Positions 40,592-52,277 of a stretch of 64,000 nucleotides of DNA are shown in pieces. A program made the translations under genes and the position numbers. The notes below the pieces were generated by a model. The model worked only from the letters and a program-made list of their open reading frames with translations, was not told the origin of the DNA and did no database searches. This stretch comes from an uncultured Paracoccaceae bacterium (GTDB taxonomy: Bacteria; Pseudomonadota; Alphaproteobacteria; Rhodobacterales; Rhodobacteraceae). The number at the start of each line of letters is the position of its first letter. The stretch's first letter is position 1. Location: assembly GCA_905182165.1 (NCBI GenBank), contig CAJJAK010000013.1, positions 1-64,000 on the forward strand. Direction: 5' to 3'.

Positions 40592-41263
40592 ATGTTTGCG
40601 GTCTTAAAAACTGGTGGTAAGCAGTATAAAGTTACTTCTGGAGATGTTCTTAAAGTAGAAAAATTAGCCGCAGATGCTGGCCAAGTTGTTCAATTTAACG
40701 ATATTCTTATGATAACAGGATCAAAAACCACTGTAGGGTCGCCTTTAATTAAAGGCGCTGCAGTGCAAGCAGAAGTGTTAGCTCAAATACGGGGTGAAAA
40801 AGTTATTAACTTTGTTAAGCGTCGTAGGAAGCACGGTTCTCAAAGAACAAAAGGGCATCGACAATATTTGACAGTTTTACGGGTGACGGAAATATTAGAA
40901 ACTGGTGCTGAAAAGTCTGGCGTCATCACTGCATTAAATGGTGCTGGATTTGTTTCGTCAGTACCAAGAGTCAAGATAAACATCATCAGTCGTCTAAGGC
41001 TTCTTCTAGCGTGGTAGAGCCAGCAGCAGTGGCTAAGAAGCCAGCAGCAGTGGCTAAGAAGCCAGCAGCAGTGGCTAAGAAGCCAGCAGCAGTGGCTAAG
41101 AAGCCAGCAGCAGTGGCTAAGAAGCCAGCAGCAGTGGCTAAGAAGCCAGCAGCAGTGGCTAAGAAGCCAGCAGCAGTGGCTAAGAAGCCAGCAGCAGTGG
41201 CTAAGAAGCCAGCAGCAGTGGCTAAGAAGCCAGCAGCAGTGGCTAAGAAGCCAGCAGCAGTGG
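40592..41263 (+). CDS. rplU: Ribosomal protein L21 with a VAKKPAA repeat tail, frameshifted
   Basis: The first 100 residues are a normal bL21: [14 protein letters not shown], then [19 protein letters not shown]. The core ends near [16 protein letters not shown]. One base of slippage near 40965 moves into [20 protein letters not shown] and then eleven copies of VAKKPAA, the Ala/Lys/Pro-rich low-complexity extension typical of alphaproteobacterial L21. Without the shift the core would stop at 41017. The real end is not visible, because the repeat runs directly into the middle of rpmA. In relatives such extensions continue into a helix-hairpin-helix-like domain, which is absent here. Confidence 0.85.
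41029..41259 (+). repeat. Tandem repeat, 11 copies of a 21-bp unit in the rplU tail
   Basis: Eleven consecutive identical copies of GTGGCTAAGAAGCCAGCAGCA encode VAKKPAA; partial copies flank it on both sides. No base differs between copies. Perfect identity of a coding repeat suggests recent expansion by slippage, or an assembler's consensus for a collapsed or expanded array. The period is in frame, so copy-number change alters only tail length. Confidence 0.95.
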
Positions 41264-41473
41264 CTAGAAGTAAAGAAATACGGTGGCGAGGCAGTTATCC
41301 CTGGAAATATTATTTGTAGACAGCGTGGGAATACCTGGTGGCCAGGTGTTGGCGTGGGGCAAGGTAAAGATCATACTATCTTTGCTGTTAATGAAGGCTC
41401 AGTAAAATTCAAAAAAGGTTTTAAAGGTAGAACATTTATTTCTGTGGTCCCAATGTTGGCAGCGGCAGAATAA
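41264..41473 (+). CDS. rpmA: Ribosomal protein L27, 5'-truncated
   Basis: From 41270 the frame reads [40 protein letters not shown] and [19 protein letters not shown] to a stop at 41471-41473, which is bL27 from its middle to its end. About 18-20 N-terminal residues (the AHKKAGGSSRNGRDS part that reaches the peptidyl-transferase centre) and the start codon are missing; the join with the rplU repeat occurs at CTAG, 41264-41267. The two frames do not match, so no fusion protein results. A deletion across the repeat in the assembly is the simplest explanation. Confidence 0.85.
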   Translation, partial: LEVKKYGGEAVIPGNIICRQRGNTWWPGVGVGQGKDHTIFAVNEGSVKFKKGFKGRTFISVVPMLAAAE

Positions 41474-41605
41474 AGGTTTTTTTTTACTAAACTGAGCGAA
41501 CTTTCTGTATTGTTACTTTTTAGTAATGATACGTGTTTTATTAAATATTTTGATCTTTTAGTGATAGAATGTGGTTTGTATATTATGTAAGCGGAGGTTT
41601 GCATT

Positions 41606-43270
<1,665 letters not shown>

Positions 43271-43274
<4 letters not shown>

Positions 43275-44370
43275 AACAATTATCTTCTTCAAAACGGTTA
43301 ATCGTAAAAATTGGATCGTCTTTAATTATAGATAATTCTGTTGGTAAAGTTCGTAAAAGCTGGCTTGAATCTCTTGCTATTGATGTTTTAAGTGCAAAAA
43401 AAAGGGGGACTGATGTGGTTTTAGTTTCTTCTGGAGCGATAGCGATCGGAAGAAGTTTGTTAAAGCTAAAAAATACTAATCTGTCATTAGAAGAATCTCA
43501 AGCTGCAGCGGCTGTGGGTCAAATTAAATTGTCGCAAGTTTATCAAGAAGCATTAGCTCCTTTAGGTATTATTACTGCTCAAGTATTGTTAACATTAGAA
43601 GATAGTGAAAATCGTCGACGTTATTTGAATTCTAGAACAACCTTGAATATGCTGTTATCCTTAGATGTGGTTCCAATCGTAAATGAAAATGATACGGTGG
43701 TCACTGATGAAATTAGATTTGGTGACAATGATAGGCTTGCTTCCCAAGTGGCTATAATGGTTGGTGCTGATAATTTAATTTTGTTCTCGGACGTTGATGG
43801 TCTATTTACTGCTAACCCACATGATGATGACTCATCAAAACATTTGAATGAGATAAAAGAAATTACCCCACAAATCGAAGCAATGGCTGGTGTTTCAAAT
43901 TCTACTTTCTCGAAAGGTGGCATGAGAACAAAAATAATTGCTGCTAAATTCAAAAGATGTCTAAATGGTAATCTGTAATGGAAAAGAAAATTATCCATTA
44001 TCTAATTTGCTGAAGGGTCAAAAACATACGCTATTTCTTGCAAAAAATGATCCCTCAAACTTCAAGAAAAAATTGGATTTCTTCTATGAAAGTAAAAGGG
44101 CAGATCAAAATTGATACTGGAGCTGTTGATGCCTTAAAGAACGGAAAATCCTTATTACCTGCGGGTGTTACTGAGGTTTTTGGATCTTTTTCCAGGGGTG
44201 ATCCTGTTGAAATTATTGTTGAAAATGGGGAAGGTTTTGGAAAAGGTTTGATAAATTATGATAATATAGAAGTTAGTGCAATTATTGGAAAACAATCATC
44301 TGAAGTCATAGATATTCTTGGCTATTCTGGTCGCGTTTCTGTAGTGCATAGAGATAATATGGTGTTGTAG
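43271..44370 (+). CDS. proB: Glutamate 5-kinase ProB, frameshifted
   Basis: The first enzyme of proline synthesis. The amino-acid kinase domain shows [42 protein letters not shown] and [11 protein letters not shown]; the C-terminal PUA domain is [20 protein letters not shown] and [12 protein letters not shown]. Frames change near 43950-43980 and near 44060 (FLAKNDPSN joins [13 protein letters not shown]). Joined, the protein is about 365 residues. ATG 43271 overlaps the obg stop, and the proB stop overlaps the proA start by one base, so obg-proB-proA is one coupled unit. Confidence 0.9.
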
Positions 44371-45641
44371 TGGATACTTTCAAACAAATTGAAACAATGG
44401 GTGTGTTGGCCAAAAAAGCGTCTCGGTTAATGGCTAGCGCCTCGTCAATTTCAAAAGTAAATAGTTTAAATTTTGCTGCTGATGCTATTAATGAAAATCG
44501 AGATAAAATCATAATAGCAAATCGCATAGACATGAAGGAGGCAAAGGAAAAGGGCTTATCTTCAGCTTTGTTAGATCGATTGATGATCAATGATACACGT
44601 TTAACAGAGTTGGTGAGCAGTATTAGGAATATTGCGAATCAAGATGATCCTATTGGAAAAATTCTCTCTGAGTGGACCCAGCCGTCAGGTCTGAACATAA
44701 GACGAGTAGGTACACCTATTGGTGTTATTGGGGTAATTTATGAAAGTAGGCCAAACGTTACTGCAGATGCTGCTGCGTTATGCCTTATGTCGGGAAATTC
44801 AGTTATTCTAAGATGTGGATCCGAAAGCTTTAATACGTCCACCGCAATTTGTAACTGCATGACTATTGGTCTTAAAAAGGGCAAGTTATCTTTAGATGCT
44901 ATACAAATTGTGCCTACAAGAGACAGAAACGCCGTTGATGCAATGTTATCATTATCTAATTATATAGACGTGATTATTCCCAGAGGTGGCAAAGGCCTTG
45001 TATCACTTGTGCAAGAAAAAGCGCGTGTACCGGTATTTGCTCACCTGGAAGGTATTTGTCATTTATATGTTGATAAGTCTGCTGATTTAGAAAAATCTCG
45101 CTCTGTGCTTATGAACTCGAAACTTCGTAGAGTTGGTATTTGTGGTGCTACTGAATGTTTATTGATCGATCAGGAAATATTTGATGATTTTTCTTTTGTT
45201 TTGATTAATGATCTTTTAAGTGAAGGAGTTGAGGTCAGGGGGGACTTATCAGCCCAATCTGTTGATGGGGTCCTCCTTGCTTCAGAAGAAGACTTTGGCC
45301 GAGAGTTTCTTGATAAAATAATTGCAGTCAAGGTTGTTGACGGTGTGAAAGGGGCTATTTCACATATTGAAAAATTTGGATCCAATCATACTGAATGTAT
45401 TATGGCCGAAGATAATGCTTCAGTAGAAGAATTTTTTCAAAGAGTAGATAGTGCCATTTTACTTCATAATGCCTCAACGCAATTTGCAGATGGTGGTGAA
45501 TTTGGCATGGGCGCAGAAATTGGAATTGCAACTGGTAAACTTCATGCTAGGGGACCGGTTGGTATTAATCAATTGACAACTTTTAAGTATTTAGTTGTAG
45601 GGGATGGAAAGTTCGAAAATAACACTGATTTTAATTTATAA
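44370..45641 (+). CDS. proA: Gamma-glutamyl phosphate reductase ProA
   Basis: A 423-residue aldehyde-dehydrogenase-fold enzyme that reduces gamma-glutamyl phosphate in proline synthesis. Motifs include [30 protein letters not shown] and the catalytic Cys region [15 protein letters not shown]; the C-terminus has [20 protein letters not shown]. It starts with GTG at 44370, overlapping the proB stop. The frame is uninterrupted. It is followed by an AT-rich 100-base spacer. Confidence 0.95.
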   Translation: MDTFKQIETMGVLAKKASRLMASASSISKVNSLNFAADAINENRDKIIIANRIDMKEAKEKGLSSALLDRLMINDTRLTELVSSIRNIANQDDPIGKILSEWTQPSGLNIRRVGTPIGVIGVIYESRPNVTADAAALCLMSGNSVILRCGSESFNTSTAICNCMTIGLKKGKLSLDAIQIVPTRDRNAVDAMLSLSNYIDVIIPRGGKGLVSLVQEKARVPVFAHLEGICHLYVDKSADLEKSRSVLMNSKLRRVGICGATECLLIDQEIFDDFSFVLINDLLSEGVEVRGDLSAQSVDGVLLASEEDFGREFLDKIIAVKVVDGVKGAISHIEKFGSNHTECIMAEDNASVEEFFQRVDSAILLHNASTQFADGGEFGMGAEIGIATGKLHARGPVGINQLTTFKYLVVGDGKFENNTDFNL

Positions 45642-45746
45642 AATTATTTTTTAATTTAATTTAATTTCAAATATAGTTACTTTTTTTAATTCTTATGCTA
45701 ATTGAATCGTAAAGAACTAACCTACTAGTGCAGATTGAAGGTGATA

Positions 45747-46803
45747 ATGTCTTATACAGTTATGGAGATATCTCAAGCGCTCAATATTCCTTATGAAGGT
45801 GATGGAAGAATTAGAATAGTTTCTATTTCATCACCAGAAAATGCGAGACCAGATCAAATGGTAATTGCAACTTCTACAAAATACTTTGGTGAATTAAAAA
45901 ATACGAAGGCATTGGTTGCTTTTATGTATAATGGTGCCGATTGGAAGGCGCTTGGATTGAAAGCAGCGTTATTGCCTGATCAACCGAGGTTAAAAATGTC
46001 AGAAGTTTTTAACATGTATGATAAAAATGGACAATTAGATCCAATTATTCATGATACTGCTATTATTGACCCTTCAGCAAAAATAGGCGAAAATGTTTCT
46101 ATAGGTGCTTATTGTATTATTGGGAAAGGTGTTACAATTGGCAAAGGGACTTTTCTTGATACAAACATTTCCATTGCTGATAACTGTTTCATCGGCAACA
46201 ATTCTTTAATTTTTAGTGGTGTTAAAGTTTCGACTGGTGTCACAATTGGCTCTAATTTTAGATGCAGTTTTAATACTGTAATTGGTTCTGATGGGTTCTC
46301 GTTATGTTTCATCAGCTGATGATAATATTAAAGAGATAAAGCGTAGTTTAGGTAAAAGGCGTGGGACTAACCAATCAAAATATTCAAGAATCGCAAGCTT
46401 TGGTTCTGTTGATATTGGTGATGATGTTGAAATTGGCAGTAATTGCTCTATCGATAGTGGCACCATAAAGAATACAATTGTTGGCGATGGAACAAAAATA
46501 GATAATTTGGTCCATATTGGTCACAATGTCGAAATTGGAGCTGATACATTGCTGTGTGGTCAAGTGGGTATTGCTGGTTCTGCAATCATTGGTAATCGGG
46601 TGGTTTTGGCTGGTCAATGTGGTGTTGGAGATCATACGAAAGTTGGCGATGACGTGATTGCGGGTGGTGCAACCAAAATCATTCTGCTAACTATCCTGCG
46701 CTAACGGTAGAGTGCGCTCTTAGGAAACCCTGCAATGAAAATGGATGAAAATATTAAAACAAAAATTAATAAGAAGATTACCAAGGTTCATGGAAAAAAT
46801 TAA
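45747..46803 (+). CDS. lpxD: UDP-3-O-acylglucosamine N-acyltransferase LpxD, frameshifted
   Basis: The third enzyme of lipid A synthesis, adding an N-linked 3-hydroxyacyl chain. A short N-terminal domain is followed by left-handed beta-helix hexapeptides; [21 protein letters not shown] holds the catalytic His and [19 protein letters not shown] follows. Frames change near 46300 (SDGFS to [14 protein letters not shown]) and again in 46670-46725; [19 protein letters not shown] completes the C-terminal helix to a stop at 46803. The joined protein is about 350 residues. The start is ATG 45747 with AAGGTG upstream. It is separate from the main lpx cluster, as in other Rhodobacterales, and followed by acp and a ketosynthase. 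Confidence 0.9.
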
Positions 46804-46870
46804 TCAAAAAAAATTATAAAATTAAGGAATTGAAGCATTTTAAACTTAAACTTTAGAGTAATGAAGCTAA

Positions 46871-47131
46871 ATGACTATACAAGATACAGTAGTTGAAATC
46901 TTAGCTGAGAAAGCTCTTTTAAAGCCTGGCGATGTTAAATTGGATTTTTCAATAAGTGATTTAGGTTTGGATAGCCTTGGTATCGTTGAGATTATCTTCG
47001 CGTTGGAAGAACAGTTCAATATAGAAATTGATATAAATTTTAATAACGTAAATTCTAGTGATTTTGATATTTCAACAGTTCAGGAAATTATAAAATCTAT
47101 TGAAAAAATACTTAAAAATAAAAATGGTTGA
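46871..47131 (+). CDS. Acyl carrier protein (secondary, lpxD-linked)
   Basis: An 86-residue acyl carrier protein. The phosphopantetheine serine lies in DLGLDSLGIVEIIFALEEQF, the canonical helix II. It is acidic overall with a slightly longer C-terminal half than housekeeping AcpP, resembling the dedicated ACP found beside lpxD and a ketosynthase in Rhodobacterales. It probably carries the special 3-hydroxyacyl chains for lipid A or a related product together with the next gene, six bases downstream. Confidence 0.85.
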   Translation: MTIQDTVVEILAEKALLKPGDVKLDFSISDLGLDSLGIVEIIFALEEQFNIEIDINFNNVNSSDFDISTVQEIIKSIEKILKNKNG

Positions 47132-47137
47132 TTATAA

Positions 47138-48306
47138 ATGCCCCGTGTAGTCATTACTGGGAGAGGAACAATAAACTCTCTTGGTCATAGTGTAAAAGAA
47201 ACAAACTTAGCAATGGTTCTTGGTGAATCTGGTATTAGTAATCTGCAGATTATTGATAGTTCTAAGTTGAATATTAATATCGCTGCACAAGTTAAAGGGT
47301 ATAATCCTTTAGATTTTTTTCTTAAAAAAGAATTAAATTTTTTAGATCCATTTTCTCAATTTGCTTTAATTTCTGCAAAAGAAGCGTTGAGTGAGTCTGA
47401 GCTTATCTTCACTGACGAATTGACTGAGAATACAGGTGTTATTATTGGCACTGCAGGCGGTGGTTTAAACACACAAGAAGATAATTATAGATTAGTATTT
47501 CAAGAAAATAAGAATAAGGTTCATCCTTTTATAGTTCCCAAAATGATGCATAATGCAGCTGCTAGTAATGTTGCCAAAGCTTACGGTTTTAAAGGGGTAA
47601 CTTACTCAATATCAAGCGCTTGCGCCTCTTCAAATCATGCAATTTCTAATGCGTTTCAGTTAATCCGTTCTGGTGGTGCAAAAGTAATGATCGCGGGTGG
47701 TTCTGATTCAATGTTAACTTTTGGTGGTATTAAGGCATGGGAAGGCATGAGAATAATGTCTAAAACTGGTTGCCGTCCATTCTGTTTGACAAGAGATGGT
47801 TTAGTTCAAGGAGAAGGAAGTGCCGTTTTTGTTTTAGAGGAATTTAATTTTGCAGTTAAGCGTGGAGCAAACATCTTGGCTGAAATAATAGGCTGCTCAA
47901 TGACGTCAGATGGTCACGATTTGATGTCTCCATCAGTTAGCGGTGTGAAAAGAGCGATTGTTTCCTAAAGACGATAATAAATATGAAGAAACTAGAAAGT
48001 CATTATGGAGAGTTTTAAGTGAAAACATATTAAACGGAAACATCACAGAAATTTATAGAGACGACAATGATAACTTTCTTTCGAAGAATAAGTTAAAAGC
48101 AGTCGACCCAGACGGTACAGGAGGAGACAATGGTTTTATGAGTAAAATTAGCTTTGTTCCAACAATTAATGGAATTGTTAGAGCTAGAGAGTCATTAAAA
48201 TCTGATCAAATTACGGGATACATAATTAAAGGTATGTGGATGTGGCTATGTCAAATGCATTTGCATTTGGTGGTTTGAATTCAGTTGTAATCTTGAAGTC
48301 CATATA
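47138..48306 (+). CDS. Beta-ketoacyl-ACP synthase (FabF-like) with C-terminal part replaced
   Basis: A ketosynthase of the FabF type. The N-terminal domain is intact: PRVVITGRGTINSLGHSV, then the catalytic Cys in TYSISSACASSNHAI and VQGEGSAVFVLEE. Coding similarity stops at GVKRAIVS (about 47957). The last 24 codons, YVDVAMSNAFAFGGLNSVVI to 48306, are again FabF, but the roughly 300 bases between, which should hold the two catalytic histidines (HGTGT and GH motifs), are replaced by an unrelated open segment. As written the enzyme would be inactive. It is coupled to the ACP gene and probably elongates an acyl chain on it. Confidence 0.85.
47958..48235 (+). other. Unidentified open reading segment inside the ketosynthase gene
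   Basis: This stretch is open for about 92 codons and reads FPKDDNKYEETRKSLWRVLS, ENILNGNITEIYRDDND and later LKAVDPDGTGGDNGFMSKIS plus RARESLKSDQITGYIIKG. It has no ketosynthase similarity and no start or stop of its own. It is rich in Asp and Asn, with a DPDGTGGDNG turn, and looks like part of a structured, perhaps virion or surface protein. I do not recognise the family. It is either a chimeric fragment or a foreign insertion that replaced native sequence. Confidence 0.6.
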
Positions 48307-48332
48307 AATATTTTAACAATATTTTTTATATG
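48300..48332. terminator. Possible bidirectional terminator between convergent genes
   Basis: CATATA-AATATT at 48301-48312 and AATATT-TTT-TATATG at 48318-48332 can form an AT-only hairpin between the ketosynthase stop and the convergent CNNM gene stop. The stem is weak because it lacks G-C pairs and one arm has an extra TTT. Position is the main support. Confidence 0.35.
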
Positions 48333-48335
48333 GAG

Positions 48336-49655
48336 TTAGCTATCCTTTATTGAGTTGATCTTGAGTTTTGTAATTTGATTTTTTTTACGCTCTATTATCT
48401 CTATTCTAAAGCCATAGAAAACAAATACCTGACCAACGCTTGGTATTATTTGTGCTTCATGAATGACCAATCCTGCAATTGTATGCGCTTCACTGTCAGG
48501 TAAGTTCCATTCTCGTGCTCTATTTAAGTCGCGGATGGTTGTATTTCCTTCTACTATTAATACGCCATCACTTGGATCTTGTGATGGTTGTTCGGTGATT
48601 TTATCATGTTCGTCGTTTATTTCCCCAACTATCTCTTCAATAATATCTTCTAAAGTTATTAAGCCCTGAAGTGCTCCATATTCGTCTACTACTAATGCAA
48701 AATGGGCTCGCCTTCTCAAGAATTCTCTCAATTGATCATCTAGTGGTGTTGTTTCTGGAACAAAGTACGGTTTCATAGCTATTTCGAGAACTTTTTCTTC
48801 ATTAAAATGGGGTTTATTTCCATTTTTCTCTGTATTTACAGTCCTTAATAGTGATTTAGCATGCATGACACCTATTATATTTTCTTGTTCAGATTTATAA
48901 ATTGGTAATCTGGTGTAACTTGAAGCTAAGCACTGTTCTAGTATTGCCTTTGGAGTGGAATCTGCATCGATCATTTCTATTTCAGATCTATGCAACATTA
49001 TTTCTTCCACAGTTCGATTGGCTAAGTCTAACGTTGCAAGGAGCCTATCCCTGTCGTCTTTCTCTACAGCGCCTTCAAGGTGACCTAGAGAAATGGCACC
49101 TAATATTTCATCTTGAGCTGAATTTGCTTGCTGTAGTGACTTAATATTCTTCCCAAATAAACGAAAAAGAGCTCCAACAATCCACTGAATTCCACTGGTT
49201 ATTGGACCAAAAACTAAAACTATTGGTCCTATGATTGGAGAGACCCTCGTTGCGGCCATTTCTGGATTACTGATTGCATAAATTTTTGGCATAACTTCAG
49301 CAAAGATGACAATGAGAAATGTCATAATCAATGTAGAATAAAAAACTCCACTTTCTCCATAAATTTTTGTTAAGAGGTGGGTGGCAAGAGAAGCTGCTAA
49401 AATATTAGCAAAATTGTTTCCAAGTAATATTGCACCAATTAATTTTTCTGTATTTTCTGTTAATTTTAAAGCTCGTGCAGCTGATTTTATTCCTTTATCA
49501 GCTTTTGCTCTTAGTTTACTTCTACTTGCGGCAGTTAAAGCCGTTTCGGATCCGGAAAAAAAACCTGATAGAAACAGCAACAAAATTATTACTACTACTG
49601 TCAGAATATTTGCTATGCTGAATGTAGATGAGAATTCCATAATAGTATTGTTCAC
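48336..49655 (-). CDS. CNNM/CorC-family transporter-like protein (DUF21, CBS pair, CorC_HlyC)
   Basis: A 439-residue membrane protein. The N-terminal DUF21 domain has four hydrophobic segments, with FFSGSETALTAASRSKLRAK after the first helix; two CBS domains follow, with ITLEDIIEEIVGEINDEHD in the second, and a C-terminal CorC_HlyC domain ends the protein. The family is linked to Mg2+ or Co2+ efflux or sensing; older 'hemolysin' names are not informative. It is intact and lies in the xerD-aroK-aroB neighbourhood, as in other Rhodobacterales. Confidence 0.88.
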   Translation of the reverse strand: MNNTIMEFSSTFSIANILTVVVIILLLFLSGFFSGSETALTAASRSKLRAKADKGIKSAARALKLTENTEKLIGAILLGNNFANILAASLATHLLTKIYGESGVFYSTLIMTFLIVIFAEVMPKIYAISNPEMAATRVSPIIGPIVLVFGPITSGIQWIVGALFRLFGKNIKSLQQANSAQDEILGAISLGHLEGAVEKDDRDRLLATLDLANRTVEEIMLHRSEIEMIDADSTPKAILEQCLASSYTRLPIYKSEQENIIGVMHAKSLLRTVNTEKNGNKPHFNEEKVLEIAMKPYFVPETTPLDDQLREFLRRRAHFALVVDEYGALQGLITLEDIIEEIVGEINDEHDKITEQPSQDPSDGVLIVEGNTTIRDLNRAREWNLPDSEAHTIAGLVIHEAQIIPSVGQVFVFYGFRIEIIERKKNQITKLKINSIKDS

Positions 49656-49754
49656 TTTCAGGTTAGGTTTTTTTTATAGTATTTATTAGTATTTATTAGT
49701 ATTTGATAAACTTTGTTAGATTTAGTTAACTTTGGATTTAAGTAGATACACAAT

Positions 49755-50681
49755 TTATTTTGAATTTGCCAGAGGATGATGGTTTTCGACTAAATCTGTT
49801 AAGCGTTTTGTCAGTACATGGGTATATATTTCAGTGCTTGATATGTCGGAGTGTCCTAATAGGGTTTGAATTGATCTTAAATCAGCACCGTTTGCTAAGA
49901 GATGAGTCGCAAATGCATGCCTTAGTGTATGAGGTGAGATGAAAGTAGGATTTAAGTTTGCAATTAACGCTATCTCTTTTATCAGTTTGTAAAATCTTAT
50001 ACGAGACAAATGTCCCTTTTTAGAGTTTGATGGGAAAAGGTATCTTTGTTTAGCCTCTGTTTTTCTCTCTCTTGCTTTTGCAGTTTTTTGCCATTCTACT
50101 AACCATTTTTTGAGGCTTTTTTGAGCAGTAGATGATAATGGTACCAATCTTTCTTTTCCACCCTTTCCGGTAATATACAACATGTTTGAGTTATTTTTTG
50201 CGGCAGTTACAGGTAAAGAAACTAATTCCGACACTCTCATTCCAGTTGCATATAAAACCTCTAATAAACATTGATTTCTGACTTTGTCAGCAAAACTCTT
50301 TCCAACATTTTTTGCTGCATTTAACAACGCTTCTACATCATTTTCTGACAGTGTCCCAGGGAGTTTTTTTGGTAATTTAGGTTGATTTGGTAAGTTTGAT
50401 TACCACTGTATCTTTTCTTCATATGCAAATCTATAAAATCCTTTAATAGCAGAAAGCCTTCGAGCTCTAGTAGATGCAGCTAATCCATTTTGATCTAAAT
50501 GGATCATATAATTTTCAATATTTTTTTGGGATGCGGTGTCTAATGTAACGTTTTCTTTAATGAGAAAATCAATGAAGCTATTCAAATCATGTTTGTAAGC
50601 TAAAATTGTATTTTCTGATGATTGATATTCCGCATATTGTGCATTTAAGAAAAATTCTATCCAATTTAATTTTTTATTCAA
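49755..50681 (-). CDS. xerD: Tyrosine recombinase XerD, with an in-frame stop
   Basis: A Xer recombinase that resolves chromosome dimers at dif. The SAM-like N-terminal domain (EYQSSENTILAYKHDLNSF, TRARRLSAIKGFYRF) is followed by the catalytic domain with Arg in ATGMRVSEL, Lys in ITGKGGKERLVPL, HTLRHAFATHLL, and HSDISSTEIYTHV with the Tyr nucleophile. A TAA at 50400-50402 interrupts the same frame within KIQW-SNLPNQPKLPKKLPG. One substitution, or two compensating indels, would restore about 308 residues. XerD rather than XerC is inferred from the aroK-aroB context. Confidence 0.85.
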
Positions 50682-50747
50682 TTGTTCAATCCATTAATAT
50701 GTATTGAATTGCGATAAGTTTTGCAATTTTTTCTAAACCAGTTTGCA

Positions 50748-52156
50748 TTAGCGCACGTAATATTGTTTGATAGCATTAATATTCCCAGTTTTAATTGTTA
50801 AAAGTGAAATAACACCAATAATAACTTCTCCTATTCTTCCTTGCTCAATTAGAATTATATTTTCCTCTTTATATATAGGGTCACGTATTGCGCTTATTAT
50901 GCTTTCTTCAAATGCCGAAATATTCCCTAATTTGCTATAATCATTTTTGGCAATACTTTGAGCAGAAATAAAATTGCTATTTATTGAAATTTTATTTGTT
51001 ATTTTGCTATAATCGCCAGTGAGTAAATTCATTTTTATTGAGATTGGTGTTTTCCAACCCAAATCTTGTTGTTTTAAAATATGATCTTTATAATATTCAC
51101 AAAACTGGTTGGACAAACCAATTTCCTCAAAATCGCTAAAACCTTTTGTTAAGAATTTTTTAATTTGTACTGCATCGTTAGAATTAATAGATTTTTCTAA
51201 AGAGCTTATTACTAAAATTCGTTCCTTCAGCCCAACCCCGTAATTTTTGTCAATTATACCATTTTTGTACAATTGAAATAATTGTTTAGCTGATATTGTA
51301 CCAATTTTTGCTAATCTCTCACCAGCAATTAATTTTTTGCGAGAATTAATGCTTTGGTTAAAATCGTAGGACAAAAAAGTAATTGGTATTATAATATCAT
51401 TACTAATTGCTTCTTTTTTCGATAGTATTACGTAATCTAAAGCTGATAAGATGTGACCTTCTTTTTGAATAAAGAATGGTATCTCTTGCTGGTTGCTTAA
51501 AAGAATTTTTAAAATCTCCGTTTCATATGTATTCGTAAAATTTAGTATGTTTGCTGTTTCAAATATTATCTTTGCTTGCTGCATTTCATTTTCGTAAGTC
51601 AAACAGTATAATTTCTTTTTGAGGCTAGGGGTGATGCTTTCAGTTTTTTTATATTGTGCACAGGCTAGAGTATCGTTGCCACGTATAATATTTATAATGA
51701 ATTGTGGATCTGAGCTAATTTTCAAAGTTGGGTCATTAACATTGATGAATAATTGTGCTTCCTTAAATTTTCCAAGTTCAATCAGCTTATTCAGTCGTAT
51801 TAAATATAAATCACGTTCTTTTATGGAATTCAGATCAACTGGCATTTCAGAGATTAAAACAGCTGTGAATAAGTTTCTTATTAAAGGATTGGAATTCAGT
51901 GAGAAACACCAATTTTTTTTGAAATATCTTCAATATCTGACCAGGACCAGTAGTAATACGGAAGTTTTACATTTTGTTCATAGAGGCTCTTTATTCATTA
52001 ATTTTTTCATATAGAATTATTTTCTATTATTTGCTGAGTTTTTGACACCTTTAGTAATTTTTTATTTATCCAGTTCAAAGTTGTTTCTTGAGCGTAAATT
52101 GGATGGTGTGAGAATAACCATAATAATATAAAGATTATGTATTTAAATTTAATCAA
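50748..52156 (-). CDS. Secreted conserved hypothetical protein, frameshifted
   Basis: The N-terminus read from TTG 52156 is a signal peptide, IKFKYIIFILLWLFS with cleavage expected after IYAQE. Frames change near 52010 and 51900, through YYYWSWSDIEDISKKIG and NSNPLIRNLFTAVLISEMPV, to the long clean part 51845-50748 (about 365 residues), which is helical, acidic and ends AIKQYYVR. I know this as an uncharacterised Rhodobacterales protein of the aroK-xerD locus, probably periplasmic and TPR-like; no enzyme motif is seen. The total is about 465 residues. Confidence 0.65.
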
Positions 52157-52277
52157 GCTTTATCTCAATGTTATATTCTGTTTGCTCTGTGTCTGTATTG
52201 CCCAAAAGAGCGTAAACTGATAAATAAACAAAGCTTAACAGTGCTAAAAAAAAAGTTATTTTAATTATTATTTTCAT
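52149..52277 (-). CDS. 42-residue single-helix membrane protein
   Basis: The peptide starts MKIIIKITFFLALLSFVYLS, continues with VYALLGN, and has an acidic tail DTEQTEYNIEIKLD. One hydrophobic helix (about residues 4-25) with positive charges in front predicts an inner-membrane anchor with its tail in the periplasm. Its last eight bases overlap the start of the secreted hypothetical gene, so the two are likely translated together. Similar tiny membrane proteins occur at this locus in relatives; function unknown. Confidence 0.6.
   Translation of the reverse strand: MKIIIKITFFLALLSFVYLSVYALLGNTDTEQTEYNIEIKLD

Noticed and set aside
41029..41259. CRISPR-like array
   Set aside because: Units are contiguous, 21 bp and coding, with no spacers.
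41011..41319. A separate gene for an Ala/Lys/Pro repeat protein
   Set aside because: The repeat is in frame with the L21 core after one base of slippage and has no start signal; it is the rplU tail.
49677..49706. Three copies of a 10-bp unit (TAGTATTTAT) upstream of the CNNM gene
   Set aside because: Short, AT-only and imperfect in the third copy; no binding site or element could be assigned.
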